A DNA stretch of 64,000 nt from Zavarzinella sp. (GCA_041399155.1 JAWKTI010000004.1:310001-374000); one strand, 5' to 3'. Positions 1-7,699 are shown, counted from the first letter of the stretch. The notes: generated by a model from the letters alone, not told the origin. Translations and numbers: made by a program.

Positions 1-702
1 GTACACAAGATTTCCAAGACTATCCCAGCACGCCGAATCGACATGATCGTCGAGCAGGTTGTCAAAACCATCGAGCGCAAACCTGAATGTGTAACCGTGA
101 TCCAGATAGCCAATATACCGTACGATCAACGCTGGATGTCTGCGCGATGGTCTGTTTTGCCAGCCGTCATCGGCATCGCATTTGACCGTGTACTTGGATG
201 CATTCCTTATCTCACGATTTGTTCCATAATTCTCGCCGCGACGTTGCCACCCATCACGTTCCCATTTCGGATAGAGAACGCCCAAATCTTCGCCGCCGAA
301 TTCAGGCTGAAGTTCGGCGAATTTGAATGGAACCGATCCCTTTGCGGGCTGCCATTGATTGAGGAGTAGGGTCTGGCGATCACGCCAATATCCTCCGCCG
401 TACCATGTGCCCATGTTCGGCGCTTCAACGAACGTGCGGAGATACGGGAGGCGACAGACGCCGTTCCATGTATCACCCGATGTACCCATGGCGAGATAAA
501 TCATCCATTGGCCATCGAACGAGATATCGCAGCGTTTCGGATACAATTTGCCGTGGAACCACGAGCCATGTTCAAGTGTGTCCGATTGCGTGTTCCAACG
601 GATTAAGTGGAAGCACTTTGAGGGTTTTCGGCGGATCACGAGAACGTAGGGGGTTGCCTTCGCTGGCAGAAGATGTATACGCGCTGTATCACTCGGTGTC
701 AT
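1..702 (-). CDS. Hypothetical protein, cassette-like, C-terminus beyond the window
   Basis: A minus-strand frame opens at an ATG at 702 and stays open for 234 codons to the window edge, so the C-terminus is missing. The product is soluble, without signal peptide or membrane segment, and rich in Trp, Arg and Gly; the motif GTWYGGGYWRD sits near residues 98-108. I do not recognise the family. The start codon lies about 15 nt after the R'-like core of an attC-like element (717-840), and the gene has the same orientation as the next two genes to the right, so it sits like the last visible gene of an integron cassette array. The long open frame and sensible residue use support coding; the function is unknown. 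Confidence 0.6.
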   Translation of the reverse strand, partial: MTPSDTARIHLLPAKATPYVLVIRRKPSKCFHLIRWNTQSDTLEHGSWFHGKLYPKRCDISFDGQWMIYLAMGTSGDTWNGVCRLPYLRTFVEAPNMGTWYGGGYWRDRQTLLLNQWQPAKGSVPFKFAELQPEFGGEDLGVLYPKWERDGWQRRGENYGTNREIRNASKYTVKCDADDGWQNRPSRRHPALIVRYIGYLDHGYTFRFALDGFDNLLDDHVDSACWDSLGNLVY

Positions 703-716
703 GGTTGGATTTCATC

Positions 717-840
717 GCTTAACGGGCCCGCGAATGAGCCGAACGCAGAATGATTAAGGAGCGACTCCTGCTCCAATCGCTCACTTAGGCCGCTTGCGGC
801 CGTCACCCTTAGTATATGCTCAATCGCGGACTCGTTAACT
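717..840 (-). repeat. attC-like recombination site 1 (imperfect inverted repeat)
   Basis: Read on the minus strand, the element begins with AGTTAAC (840-834, one mismatch to the R'' consensus RYYYAAC) and ends with GTTAAGC (723-717, a perfect R' core GTTRRRY). The two 20-nt ends (838-819 and 738-719) pair with three mismatches. The interior holds a GGCCGC-AA-GCGGCC hairpin and a GAGCGA/TCGCTC stem. A near copy, with five mismatches over 78 nt, lies at 1400-1477. Length, core sequences, orientation and the gene start just downstream fit an integron attC site. The alternative is a MITE-like mobile repeat. Confidence 0.5.
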
Positions 841-998
841 TGCCGGGATCGCTGCAACCTCAAATCTCGCGAAACCGTAATGCGGCCTTCGGCCCCGGTC
901 AAGTTAAGCGCTTGTTGGTGGTACATTCGGAAACAGCCCACCAAACAGCAAACTGACAAGGATTCCAAGTAGCAATCAAGAACGCTGCTGGACCTGCA

Positions 999-1313
999 TC
1001 ACCAAAACTTCCACCAAGGTTTCACTTCTTGCATCTCGCGCTTTGGTTTCTTTACCTGCTTTGATTTCTTCGGCCGCTGGTCTTCATCTACGTCGTCAAC
1101 TAAGCGAGATTGCGACATCATTTCTTTTAGTATGTGGGGTGGTAAAGGAGGAGCGGGTATCTTTTCGTATTCAGGCAAGCGCAGCCACTGGCCACACGAA
1201 GGACAAACCACTTTTAAAGACATTTCGACCGGCGCATCATCGATATCATCGAGCGCTTCGTCGATACCAGGATCGTATCGTTTTTTGCATTTTGGGCATC
1301 TCACGATTGGCAT
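999..1313 (-). CDS. Small zinc-ribbon protein
   Basis: A 104-residue protein with two Cys pairs, CPKC (C6, C9) and CPSC (C37, C40), that should bind one zinc ion. A short acidic insert separates the pairs, and a basic, Pro-rich tail ends in WWKFW. I chose the ATG at 1313 over the longer in-frame start at 1445 because GAGGAA sits about 5 nt upstream and because the longer start would lie inside the attC-like repeat. The gene lies between two attC-like repeats in the same orientation, the layout of a single integron cassette. No catalytic domain is visible; nucleic-acid or protein binding is only a guess. Confidence 0.7.
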   Translation of the reverse strand: MPIVRCPKCKKRYDPGIDEALDDIDDAPVEMSLKVVCPSCGQWLRLPEYEKIPAPPLPPHILKEMMSQSRLVDDVDEDQRPKKSKQVKKPKREMQEVKPWWKFW

Positions 1314-1353
1314 GGTTTCCTCGACTTTCAGAAAGCGGGACCCAATGTCCCAA

Positions 1354-1479
1354 ACCAAACAGGTCCGCGATTGAGCAGAGTCGCGGACATGGATTCGAAG
1401 CGACTCCTGCTCCAATCGCTCACTTAGGCCGCCTGCGGCCGTCACTTTTAGTATATACTCAATCGCGGACCCGTTAAGC
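1354..1479 (-). repeat. attC-like recombination site 2 (imperfect inverted repeat)
   Basis: On the minus strand it starts with GCTTAAC (1479-1473, perfect R'' RYYYAAC) and ends with GTTTGGT (1360-1354, one mismatch to GTTRRRY). A 14-nt perfect inverted pair (1362-1375 with 1458-1471) lies just inside the cores, as R/L boxes do in attC sites. The central 78 nt match the element at 761-838 with five differences. The zinc-ribbon gene begins 40 nt downstream. A MITE is the main alternative reading. Confidence 0.5.
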
Positions 1480-1497
1480 TGGTCGCAGGCCAGCCTA

Positions 1498-2375
1498 GGG
1501 CGTGTTGACGAATCGGAGTTTCTTTCTAAACCCTTTTATTACAGGCACTTAACGTCAAGGCAGGCGCATCATGAGAGCAATGCTTACACCCAAAATTTGG
1601 GCAATTTTTAGGCCATTGGTCGAACGAGCCAAGAGATCCGCTGCTGGTGCAAAGCCAAAACTTACTGATCTTATGTTCTTTGAGGCACTGTTATTTCTTA
1701 TCAGAACTGGGCTTCCTTGGAGAGATTTACCTTCAAGATTTGGCGACTGGAATGCAGTTTATCAGCGGTTCAAACGTTGGCGTGAAAACAATGTTTTTCA
1801 GCGACTTTTTGAGGACATGCCGAAAGATACACCACTGGAAAACATCAAACGAATATTCATCGATAGCTCAGTAGTTCGAGCACATCAACATGCTGCTGGC
1901 ACGGCAAAAAACTGGTGATGACGATGATCAGGATCTTGGGAGAAGTAGAGGGGGATTGAGTACGAAGATTCACGTTGCATGTCTTGACGAAAACACGTTA
2001 ATCGCAGTGGAAGTAACTCCTGGACAATCTGGAGATGCACCTGAATTCGACAATCTGTTTGATGAAAGCATCATACAAGTTCCTGATATTGAGGAAGTTG
2101 TTGCAGATAAAGCTTATGATAGCGATAGTATCCGATCAAAAGTGATCGAAGAAGGGGATATTCCAGTACATATCCCAAACAAATCAAATGCGAAGGAAGA
2201 ATGGCCAATCGACGAAGAAGCTTACAAAAGCCGGAACAAAATAGAAAGATTCTTTAATAAATTGAAGCAATTTCGAAGAATTGCAACTCGATACGACAAA
2301 CTGTCAGACTGCTTTCTGAGCTTCATTCATCTGGCTGCTACGTTCATCAAATGCCGTTCATTCGTCAACAGAACC
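1498..2375 (+). mobile_element. IS5-family insertion sequence (IS427-group-like), 878 bp
   Basis: The ends are imperfect inverted repeats: GGGCGTGTTGACGAAT on the left and its partner ATTCGTCAACAGAACC on the right, differing at three positions. The dinucleotide TA flanks both ends (1496-1497 and 2376-2377), the expected target duplication. The element carries two overlapping transposase frames. It sits inside the R' core of an attC-like site: removing the element and one TA restores GCCTAAC, the complement of GTTAGGC. The element appears complete. Confidence 0.85.
1571..1918 (+). CDS. IS5-family transposase, N-terminal frame (OrfA)
   Basis: A 115-residue frame carrying the N-terminal DUF4096-type region of IS5 transposases (LTPKIWAIFRPL, GLPWRDLPSRFGDWNAVYQRF) and the first catalytic Asp in IFIDSSVVRAHQHAAG. 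It ends 29 nt inside the second frame. An A6 run at the junction (GGCACGGCAAAAAACTGG) is a likely site for the slippage that joins the two parts: reading continues in the second frame if one base is skipped. IS427-group elements usually have such split transposases, so this is probably normal architecture and not damage. Confidence 0.85.
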   Translation: MRAMLTPKIWAIFRPLVERAKRSAAGAKPKLTDLMFFEALLFLIRTGLPWRDLPSRFGDWNAVYQRFKRWRENNVFQRLFEDMPKDTPLENIKRIFIDSSVVRAHQHAAGTAKNW

Positions 2376-2378
2376 TAA
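1890..2378 (+). CDS. IS5-family transposase, C-terminal frame (OrfB)
   Basis: The 162-residue frame supplies the rest of the DDE fold: GGLSTKIHVACLDE, the second Asp in VVADKAYDSD, and the catalytic Glu in SRNKIERFFNKLKQFRRIATRYDK. It probably has no independent role and is made as a fusion with the preceding frame. The stop codon TAA (2376-2378) lies outside the element: the last sense codon ACC ends the IS at 2375, and TAA is formed by the duplicated TA plus the next flanking A. Stop codons created by the target are known for relatives such as IS870. Confidence 0.85.
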   Translation: MLLARQKTGDDDDQDLGRSRGGLSTKIHVACLDENTLIAVEVTPGQSGDAPEFDNLFDESIIQVPDIEEVVADKAYDSDSIRSKVIEEGDIPVHIPNKSNAKEEWPIDEEAYKSRNKIERFFNKLKQFRRIATRYDKLSDCFLSFIHLAATFIKCRSFVNRT

Positions 2379-2474
2379 CATTGAGCTCACCTTCACAGCC
2401 ACCACACGATGAGCAGTGCGTCCCGAATCAGTCGGTGGTGTCAGGTGCTGCGCCGAGGTCTTGTTATGTTGGGC
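2376..2474 (-). repeat. attC-like recombination site 3, interrupted by the IS
   Basis: On the minus strand the element begins GCCCAAC (2474-2468, perfect RYYYAAC) and ends GGTGAGCTCAATGTTA, where the IS interrupts it. The reconstructed end is GTTAGGC, a perfect and very common R' core, preceded by the L'-like GGTGAGC. The inner 5' segment AGCACCTGACACCACC pairs with the 3' segment GGTGGCTGTGAAGGTGAGCT, leaving a few unpaired bases on one side, as in single-strand attC hairpins. It lies 86 nt after the stop of the TerB-like gene and in the same orientation. It resembles mobile-integron 59-be sites more than the two copies at 717 and 1354 do. Confidence 0.5.
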
Positions 2475-2560
2475 ACTTTTAACTGCTATTTATAGATTTG
2501 GGTTACAGATGATAAGAACTGCTATTCAGACGAGTGTAGCCCGAGAATCAGATAAGCCGA

Positions 2561-2938
2561 TTAGCAGCCAGCGTCGGCCATCAGCTTATCAAATGAAGGA
2601 TCAACAGAGCTGGCTGCGGCTTTCAGTTCACGCAGGAATTGCTTTTCCAGTTCGCTGACCACATCGTCCGCATAGATGAACTTGCGTAACCAGTCTGCTT
2701 CTTTGGCATCGATCGTACCGTCTGCCAGCACGATTGGCTTAATGGCATCGAAAACCATCAGATCAAACACTTGAACAGTGCTCTGTGCGGACTTACGGAC
2801 ATCCAGAAGCCATTCCAGCTCACTGCGATCGATTTTGCCATCAGCATAGAGTTCTTTTTTGATGATCTCCGTTTCCTTGGTATCGATCCGACCATCTGCC
2901 AATGCTAATGCCTTCGACAATTTTCGCCAATCAGCCAT
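2561..2938 (-). CDS. TerB-like (tellurite-resistance TerB family) protein
   Basis: A 125-residue, all-helical acidic protein with three acidic loops, ADGRIDTKE (14-22), ADGKIDRSE (32-40) and ADGTIDAKE (72-80). These resemble the metal-binding loops of TerB/DUF533-type domains. There is no signal peptide or membrane segment. The ATG at 2938 has AGGAG 7 nt upstream. The stop is followed after 86 nt by an attC-like site in the same orientation, so the gene may be a cassette passenger. TerB domains occur in stress and phage-defence contexts, but the precise function here is unknown. Confidence 0.75.
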   Translation of the reverse strand: MADWRKLSKALALADGRIDTKETEIIKKELYADGKIDRSELEWLLDVRKSAQSTVQVFDLMVFDAIKPIVLADGTIDAKEADWLRKFIYADDVVSELEKQFLRELKAAASSVDPSFDKLMADAGC

Positions 2939-3184
2939 GTCAATTCTCCTGTGAAAGTACTCTCATGTTGTATGGTGATTCGTATTTGCTGGCCAAGACA
3001 GCAAAAACCTGTTGGTGGGCAGCCGGAATTGATACCAACCAATATCTCCATATGCACATATCGTAATACTGCAATTCTTGTTCCATTAAAATTGGATGAA
3101 TATGGTGCGTAGGCATTGCCCCACTCGGCACTTCTGGTAATACAAATTTCAGATTCGTAACACCGAACCCCCTGGAGGTGCATC

Positions 3185-4165
3185 ATGAAGCGAATCGGCT
3201 TTACTTTAATTGAATTGCTGGTGGTGATTGCCATCATTGCCATTTTGATCGGGCTATTGCTTCCCGCAGTCCAAAAAGTGCGGGAGGCGGCGAATCGGGC
3301 GAAGTGCTCGAATAATCTGAAGCAGATCGGCCTGGCCCAGCACAACTTTGAAGGTGCGTTGCAGCATTACCCGGCAGCCTACCTCAGCCAATCGTGGGCA
3401 CCAGACCCAACCGTGCCTGCCGGGCACTTTCGCTGGTCGACGCTGGCCCAGTTGACACCTTATCTGGAACAAGGCAATCTGTACGATGCCCTGGATTTGA
3501 CCGTGCCACTGATCGGTGGGCCCAATCAGGCACCGCCTTACAGTATTTTCCCACAAAACGTGGCACCGGTAGCTCAGGTGGTAACCATTTTCAATTGCCC
3601 ATCCGATCCAGCGTCACTGCAGGTACGGGCAGGTCGGGCACCTTCCAATTACAATGCCTGTGCCGGCAACGGTGCGAATGGTGGCGATGCTGCCACTGGC
3701 GAAGGGATGTTTTTCATGAATTCCAAAGTTCGCGTGGGAGAAGTGACCGATGGCCTGAGCAACACTGCAGCATTTTCCGAATCGCTGCGTGGCCCCGGTG
3801 GCACCGCACCTACGGGTGTTACTGCTGATCCGCAAAAATATTACAAGGCACTTGGAACCAGCCAATCCTTAACAACCGCCGAGTGCGATGCCACGCTGAC
3901 CTGGAATGCAGAACGGAACGCCAGTTGGGCAGATGGTGCCTTTCCCACTGGGCTTTACAACCACGTAATGACACCTAACAGTCGCACGCCCGATTGCCTG
4001 CGGCACAGCAATCCAGGTTGGAAAGCAGCCCGCAGTGCCCACACGGGTGGGGTCAATATGCTGATGGGTGATGGCAGTGTTCGCTTTGTTCGCGATGCCG
4101 TCAATCCAACCACTTGGGCCGCACTTGCTACCCGCAATGGTGGGGAAGTCCCAGGCGATTTCTAA
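3185..4165 (+). CDS. DUF1559 prepilin-like secreted protein
   Basis: The 326-residue protein starts with a type IV pilin-like segment (FTLIELLVVIAIIAIL, residues 6-21), with the prepilin peptidase site just before Phe6. AVQKVREAANRAKCSNNLKQIGLA, the hallmark of planctomycete DUF1559 proteins, follows. The C-terminus has the H-X9-DG-type block AHTGGVNMLMGDGSVRFV and ends NGGEVPGDF. A strong Shine-Dalgarno GGAGGT precedes the ATG. Exported pseudopilin-like proteins of this family are abundant in planctomycetes but functionally obscure. A DUF4198 gene follows after 80 nt, a pairing repeated at 49734-52429. Confidence 0.93.
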   Translation: MKRIGFTLIELLVVIAIIAILIGLLLPAVQKVREAANRAKCSNNLKQIGLAQHNFEGALQHYPAAYLSQSWAPDPTVPAGHFRWSTLAQLTPYLEQGNLYDALDLTVPLIGGPNQAPPYSIFPQNVAPVAQVVTIFNCPSDPASLQVRAGRAPSNYNACAGNGANGGDAATGEGMFFMNSKVRVGEVTDGLSNTAAFSESLRGPGGTAPTGVTADPQKYYKALGTSQSLTTAECDATLTWNAERNASWADGAFPTGLYNHVMTPNSRTPDCLRHSNPGWKAARSAHTGGVNMLMGDGSVRFVRDAVNPTTWAALATRNGGEVPGDF

Positions 4166-4245
4166 CCGATCCTGCTTTGCGAGCCGTGATTGGTTTTTCG
4201 ATAGTTTTCATTGCCATTACTGAAATATTCAACCGGAGTATAGAA

Positions 4246-4908
4246 ATGAGAGCGTTTTTCATCTTGTGTGGCTTGTTGGCATCGGCAGCAATTGCCCAGG
4301 GACACTTTATTTTTGTGTATGTCGACCCACAGGCGAAAGATATCCGTGTGGTCTTTGGCCATGGTGCGACACCCGATCCGGATGTACCGGTGGCACGTGC
4401 TGAAGGAACCAAACTGTTTGCGAAAACAGGCGATACCGCGACCGAACTGACCGTGAAAAAGGCGGAAGGCAATTACTACGTGGCGGAAATGCCAAAGACC
4501 GCACCCGAAGTGATTTATGGCGAAACCAAAGCGGGCGTTACCCAACGTGGGGAAATGCCACCCATGTTATCAACGTACTACTCTAAAACAGTCCCCACCC
4601 TGACCGACAAAGCAGTGGCAGCCAAATTGGCGTTGGAATTCACTGCGGCGAAACACGAACAGGGGGTGCGATTTCAACTGCTTCAGGATGGCAAACCCGT
4701 TCCCACTGCAGAAATAACGCTGACCTTCAACGCTGATGAAGACGATATCAAGGTAAAAACGGACAAGGACGGTTACACCCAGGTCTTTCAAGAAAAAGGC
4801 ACTTACGCACTCGCAGCACAGGTACAGGTGGATAAAAAAGGTGAACTCGATGGCAAAAAGTATGAAAAAGTCCGCACCGTTGCCTCGATCATCGTTCGTT
4901 TAGAATAA
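4246..4908 (+). CDS. DUF4198 domain secreted protein
   Basis: A 220-residue protein with a cleavable signal peptide (MRAFFILCGLLASAAIAQG). The mature N-terminus GHFIFVYVDPQAKDIRVVFG begins with the conserved His seen in DUF4198/NikM-like periplasmic proteins linked with metal uptake. The C-terminal half (about 125-215) has an Ig-like pattern with GKPVPTAEITLTF and TDKDGYTQVF. The ATG at 4246 is preceded by GGAG; longer in-frame starts would place the signal peptide internally. It follows a DUF1559 gene and is paralogous to the N-terminal part of the protein at 50855-52429. Metal binding is inferred from the family only. Confidence 0.85.
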   Translation: MRAFFILCGLLASAAIAQGHFIFVYVDPQAKDIRVVFGHGATPDPDVPVARAEGTKLFAKTGDTATELTVKKAEGNYYVAEMPKTAPEVIYGETKAGVTQRGEMPPMLSTYYSKTVPTLTDKAVAAKLALEFTAAKHEQGVRFQLLQDGKPVPTAEITLTFNADEDDIKVKTDKDGYTQVFQEKGTYALAAQVQVDKKGELDGKKYEKVRTVASIIVRLE

Positions 4909-4942
4909 TTGCCGATGAGGTTGGCTCTTTTAGGTATGTGTT

Positions 4943-5365
4943 TCAATTACTTTTTCGACTCTGAGTTTTAATCAACTTCCGGACAATTCTCCGCCAATCA
5001 GTTTCTATCCAGTCATCACCGAATGGAAGTACCCGCCAGTGCGGCCAACCAGCCAGGTCAAACTCACCGGCCATCCAACCAGCACGTTCACCATTGCTGG
5101 AATGAATAATAACCGGTTTGACTACAGGCATCGAAGTAAGCCATTGCGCAACCATATAACCATCCCCTGGGTCTGGCTCACCACTTTCAGGAAATAAATC
5201 GTGGTCAAGGGAGAGAAAAAGCGAACTTTCGAGCAGTGGTCCCGCTTCAAGGATCATCGTGTGGGCATCTCGCCAGATGTACAATGCGTGCGAGCAATTC
5301 AAAGCTTGCAAAACAGCCTGAAAACGCTTTGTACGCTCAGCATCATCTTCCAGAATGAGGATCAT
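4943..5365 (-). CDS. Cyclic-phosphate-processing receiver (cpRec) domain protein
   Basis: A 140-residue single-domain protein. It starts MILILEDDAERTKRF, like receiver domains with an acidic pair, has FLSLDHDLFPESGEPDPGDGYMVAQWL in the middle (Asp-rich SLDHDL motif), and IIHSSNGERAGWMAGEF near the end. This pattern matches the family described as a cyclic-phosphate-processing receiver domain, predicted to act on cyclic phosphate ends or nucleotides. The classical receiver Lys is not evident. No strong Shine-Dalgarno is seen. It stands alone on the minus strand between two plus-strand genes, so its partner is unknown. Confidence 0.7.
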   Translation of the reverse strand: MILILEDDAERTKRFQAVLQALNCSHALYIWRDAHTMILEAGPLLESSLFLSLDHDLFPESGEPDPGDGYMVAQWLTSMPVVKPVIIHSSNGERAGWMAGEFDLAGWPHWRVLPFGDDWIETDWRRIVRKLIKTQSRKSN

Positions 5366-5615
5366 GTGGCTGATATCCTGTGCATCGATTGATCCTGAAT
5401 CGTCCGAGATAGGTTAGAAACATTTTAACGTGTTAGTTGTCTTGCGATAAATATTAAGAATCATTCATTTATTTCACTTGGCTCCCACCGTGGGAAAGAA
5501 ATACCAGAAAAATTGCGATAATCGGCAAATTGCCCTTTCCACCTGAATTACCTACGCGGTAGGCTATCTGTCACGGAAGAAATCCACCCACGGGTGGCTG
5601 CACAGGGAAGTGCTC

Positions 5616-6869
5616 ATGCATTGGCTGCTCATTGGTTACATGTTTCTGTTTATTCATCGGCCGTTCGAATTCTGGCCGATGCTGGGCGAAATGCACATCG
5701 AGCGGGTCTACATTATCCTGGTGATCCTCTGCTGGCTGGTGGCACCCGGAAAACGCTGGATTCCCAACCCACTGCACGCTGCCTATCTCTTTTTCGCCAC
5801 TTGCATCGCGGGTGCGTGGCTGATGTCCCCCTGGGCCGATCGTGGGCAGATTGTCGTCGAAAACTGGTTCAAAATACTGGTTTTCTACTTTTTACTCGTC
5901 ACCAGCGTCTCCAATCGTCGCACGTTAAGGCTGGTTGTCGCTGGTTTTCTGTGCGTCATGTTCATCTACATGCTGCACTCATTAAAGGAATATGTCGGTG
6001 GCAGGCACACCTACCGCATGGGCATTGTGCGGATGCTGGGCATTGACAGTTCGCTGGGCGATCCCAACAGTTTTGGGGCCAGCATTGTCTTTGCGTTACC
6101 TGTGGTGATGGCTTTCTGGCACAGTGATCGTCGTAAGTGGTTGCGGGCAGGGGTGTTAAGTTACATTGGCCTCTCGATTCTGTGCATTTTGCTGACCGGC
6201 TCCCGTTCTTCGCTGCTAGGATTGGTGGTCTGGGGAAGCTGGGTAGTTTTTCGAAGCAAATACCGCTACTCTGCCATTCTGGCAGTGACTTTTCTGGCAC
6301 CAATGGCCTTTTTTGCACTGCCAGATTCTCTGCAAACCCGTTTTGAAACGATTGTGAACCCCGATGTGGGGCCGGAAAACGCCCGCACATCCGGTGAAGG
6401 TCGCCTCGAAGGCTTCTTCAAAGGGTTTGAACTCCTTGCAGCGTATCCACTTACGGGGGTGGGCCCGGGTGCCTGGCGTCCCGCAACCGGCAGTTCGCTC
6501 GAATCCCACAATCTGTACGGGCAACTGGCAGGCGAGCTGGGATTTTTAGGGATTATTGCGTTCAGCTTCATCTTGTGGTGTTTTTATCGCACGTGGAAGG
6601 ATATTCGCCAGCGGACACGAACTGCACCGCAGGATGATTTTGTGAAGCACCTGAACAACGCACTGATGATGGGGTTGTTCTTACTGTTGTTTGAGGGAAA
6701 TTTTGGCCATAACCTCTTACGACATAACTGGTTATGGTACGGCGGCTTTTTGCTGATCGCCCGTTATGTCGTGCTGCGGGAACCCAGTACCGCCCCACAG
6801 CGGGCTGTGCGGCCAGCAGTATATCAATGGCACCCACGGGTTCAGGCGTGGCAGGTTCGGTGGCAGTAA
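5616..6869 (+). CDS. O-antigen ligase/polymerase family membrane protein
   Basis: About 417 residues with around ten hydrophobic segments. A large periplasmic-type loop near residues 240-295 contains the Wzy_C/WaaL signature region (RFETIVNP, ARTSGEGRLEGFFKGFELLAAYPLTGVGPGAW, SLESHNLYGQLAGELGFLG). Such proteins join or polymerise polysaccharide units at the outer face of the inner membrane, consistent with surface glycan synthesis. I chose the ATG at 5616 because AGGGAAG lies about 5 nt upstream; a GTG two codons earlier (5610) is also possible. No other polysaccharide genes lie next to it. Confidence 0.85.
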   Translation: MHWLLIGYMFLFIHRPFEFWPMLGEMHIERVYIILVILCWLVAPGKRWIPNPLHAAYLFFATCIAGAWLMSPWADRGQIVVENWFKILVFYFLLVTSVSNRRTLRLVVAGFLCVMFIYMLHSLKEYVGGRHTYRMGIVRMLGIDSSLGDPNSFGASIVFALPVVMAFWHSDRRKWLRAGVLSYIGLSILCILLTGSRSSLLGLVVWGSWVVFRSKYRYSAILAVTFLAPMAFFALPDSLQTRFETIVNPDVGPENARTSGEGRLEGFFKGFELLAAYPLTGVGPGAWRPATGSSLESHNLYGQLAGELGFLGIIAFSFILWCFYRTWKDIRQRTRTAPQDDFVKHLNNALMMGLFLLLFEGNFGHNLLRHNWLWYGGFLLIARYVVLREPSTAPQRAVRPAVYQWHPRVQAWQVRWQ

Positions 6870-6870
6870 T

Positions 6871-6879
6871 TGCTATAAT
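6871..6879 (+). promoter_or_regulatory. Putative extended -10 promoter element
   Basis: TGCTATAAT is a perfect extended -10 (TGn-TATAAT), immediately after the preceding gene and 47 nt before the ATG at 6927. No convincing -35 box is seen, which extended -10 promoters do not need. Confidence 0.4.
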
Positions 6880-6926
6880 CAACAACTTAGTTAACCATGC
6901 ATAATTCTTCAAAAGACGAGCAAAAA

Positions 6927-7490
6927 ATGAAAAAGCTTTCATTAATGGCGGTTGGCACCATACTTTTCACCCTGACAACGCTGGTCGCACAACCAGCCAC
7001 GCTTTTTGCACTGGCACCAGTGAAGCCAGAAAAGAAGCAGGACGGCATTGATGTGAAAAGCAAAGAAGTGAAACGATTTGTCGCCAACCAATCACAGATT
7101 GGGTATGTCAGCACCCGAGTATTCTACACCATTGTCGATCAGAATCTGGTGGTAGTCATTCATCTCGACAACAGCAAAAAAGACTTTCCGATCAAGGGCA
7201 AAGTCTACCACTTTGCCAAAGAGGTCAACGCGGAAGGTCTGGCAAAATGGCTCAACAACCAGCATTCCGACGGGCTGTATGCAGACGCACCCGAAGCATC
7301 TGCCACGGAAGACCTGCCTGCAGATTGCGGGAAAGTACTCGCCAGCAAATCGTCCGGCAAGAAAGACGGCGGCATCGGTGTGTACGAGCAGTTCGATGTC
7401 AAATTCAAAATTACTGGCTGCAAACTGAAATCTGGCACGAAGTTACTCGATTTTGAAGACAGTGCGTCAGTTTATGTTCCAGTGAAGTAA
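6927..7490 (+). CDS. Secreted hypothetical protein
   Basis: A 187-residue product with a clear signal peptide (MKKLSLMAVGTILFTLTTLVAQPATLFA). The mature part is basic and soluble. It has one Cys pair (PADCGK and ITGCKL, about 70 nt of coding sequence apart) that could form a disulfide. I do not recognise a family. The ATG at 6927 is chosen over an upstream in-frame ATG at 6897 because the signal peptide then starts directly with MKK. A perfect extended -10 element lies 47 nt upstream, so it is probably transcribed on its own. Confidence 0.75.
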   Translation: MKKLSLMAVGTILFTLTTLVAQPATLFALAPVKPEKKQDGIDVKSKEVKRFVANQSQIGYVSTRVFYTIVDQNLVVVIHLDNSKKDFPIKGKVYHFAKEVNAEGLAKWLNNQHSDGLYADAPEASATEDLPADCGKVLASKSSGKKDGGIGVYEQFDVKFKITGCKLKSGTKLLDFEDSASVYVPVK

Positions 7491-7699
7491 ATATCTCGCC
7501 TCCAGCCCTTCGCCAATCCTATTCCTGAGATGCAAACCTTTTAATAGAATACAATAAATGTTCAGGGCGCGGGTTTGTGGCAATTAGTGTAGTTTAAATG
7601 ATGATCTTGTGCAATAATATTAATAATAATGGCAGTCTCGCTCCAACGTGCTCCAAACCCACTTGAAAGACACCTAAACGAAAGTTTTTCCCAAAAATC

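Noticed and set aside
1354..1479. tRNA-like element because of the GGATTCGAAGC stretch
   Set aside because: The stems are too long and lack anticodon and T-arm geometry; the inverted-repeat architecture fits attC or MITE better.
2940..3131. 63-codon frame just upstream of the TerB-like gene on the same strand
   Set aside because: It lacks a ribosome-binding site and family signal. It could be a small cassette gene, but the evidence is too weak to call it.
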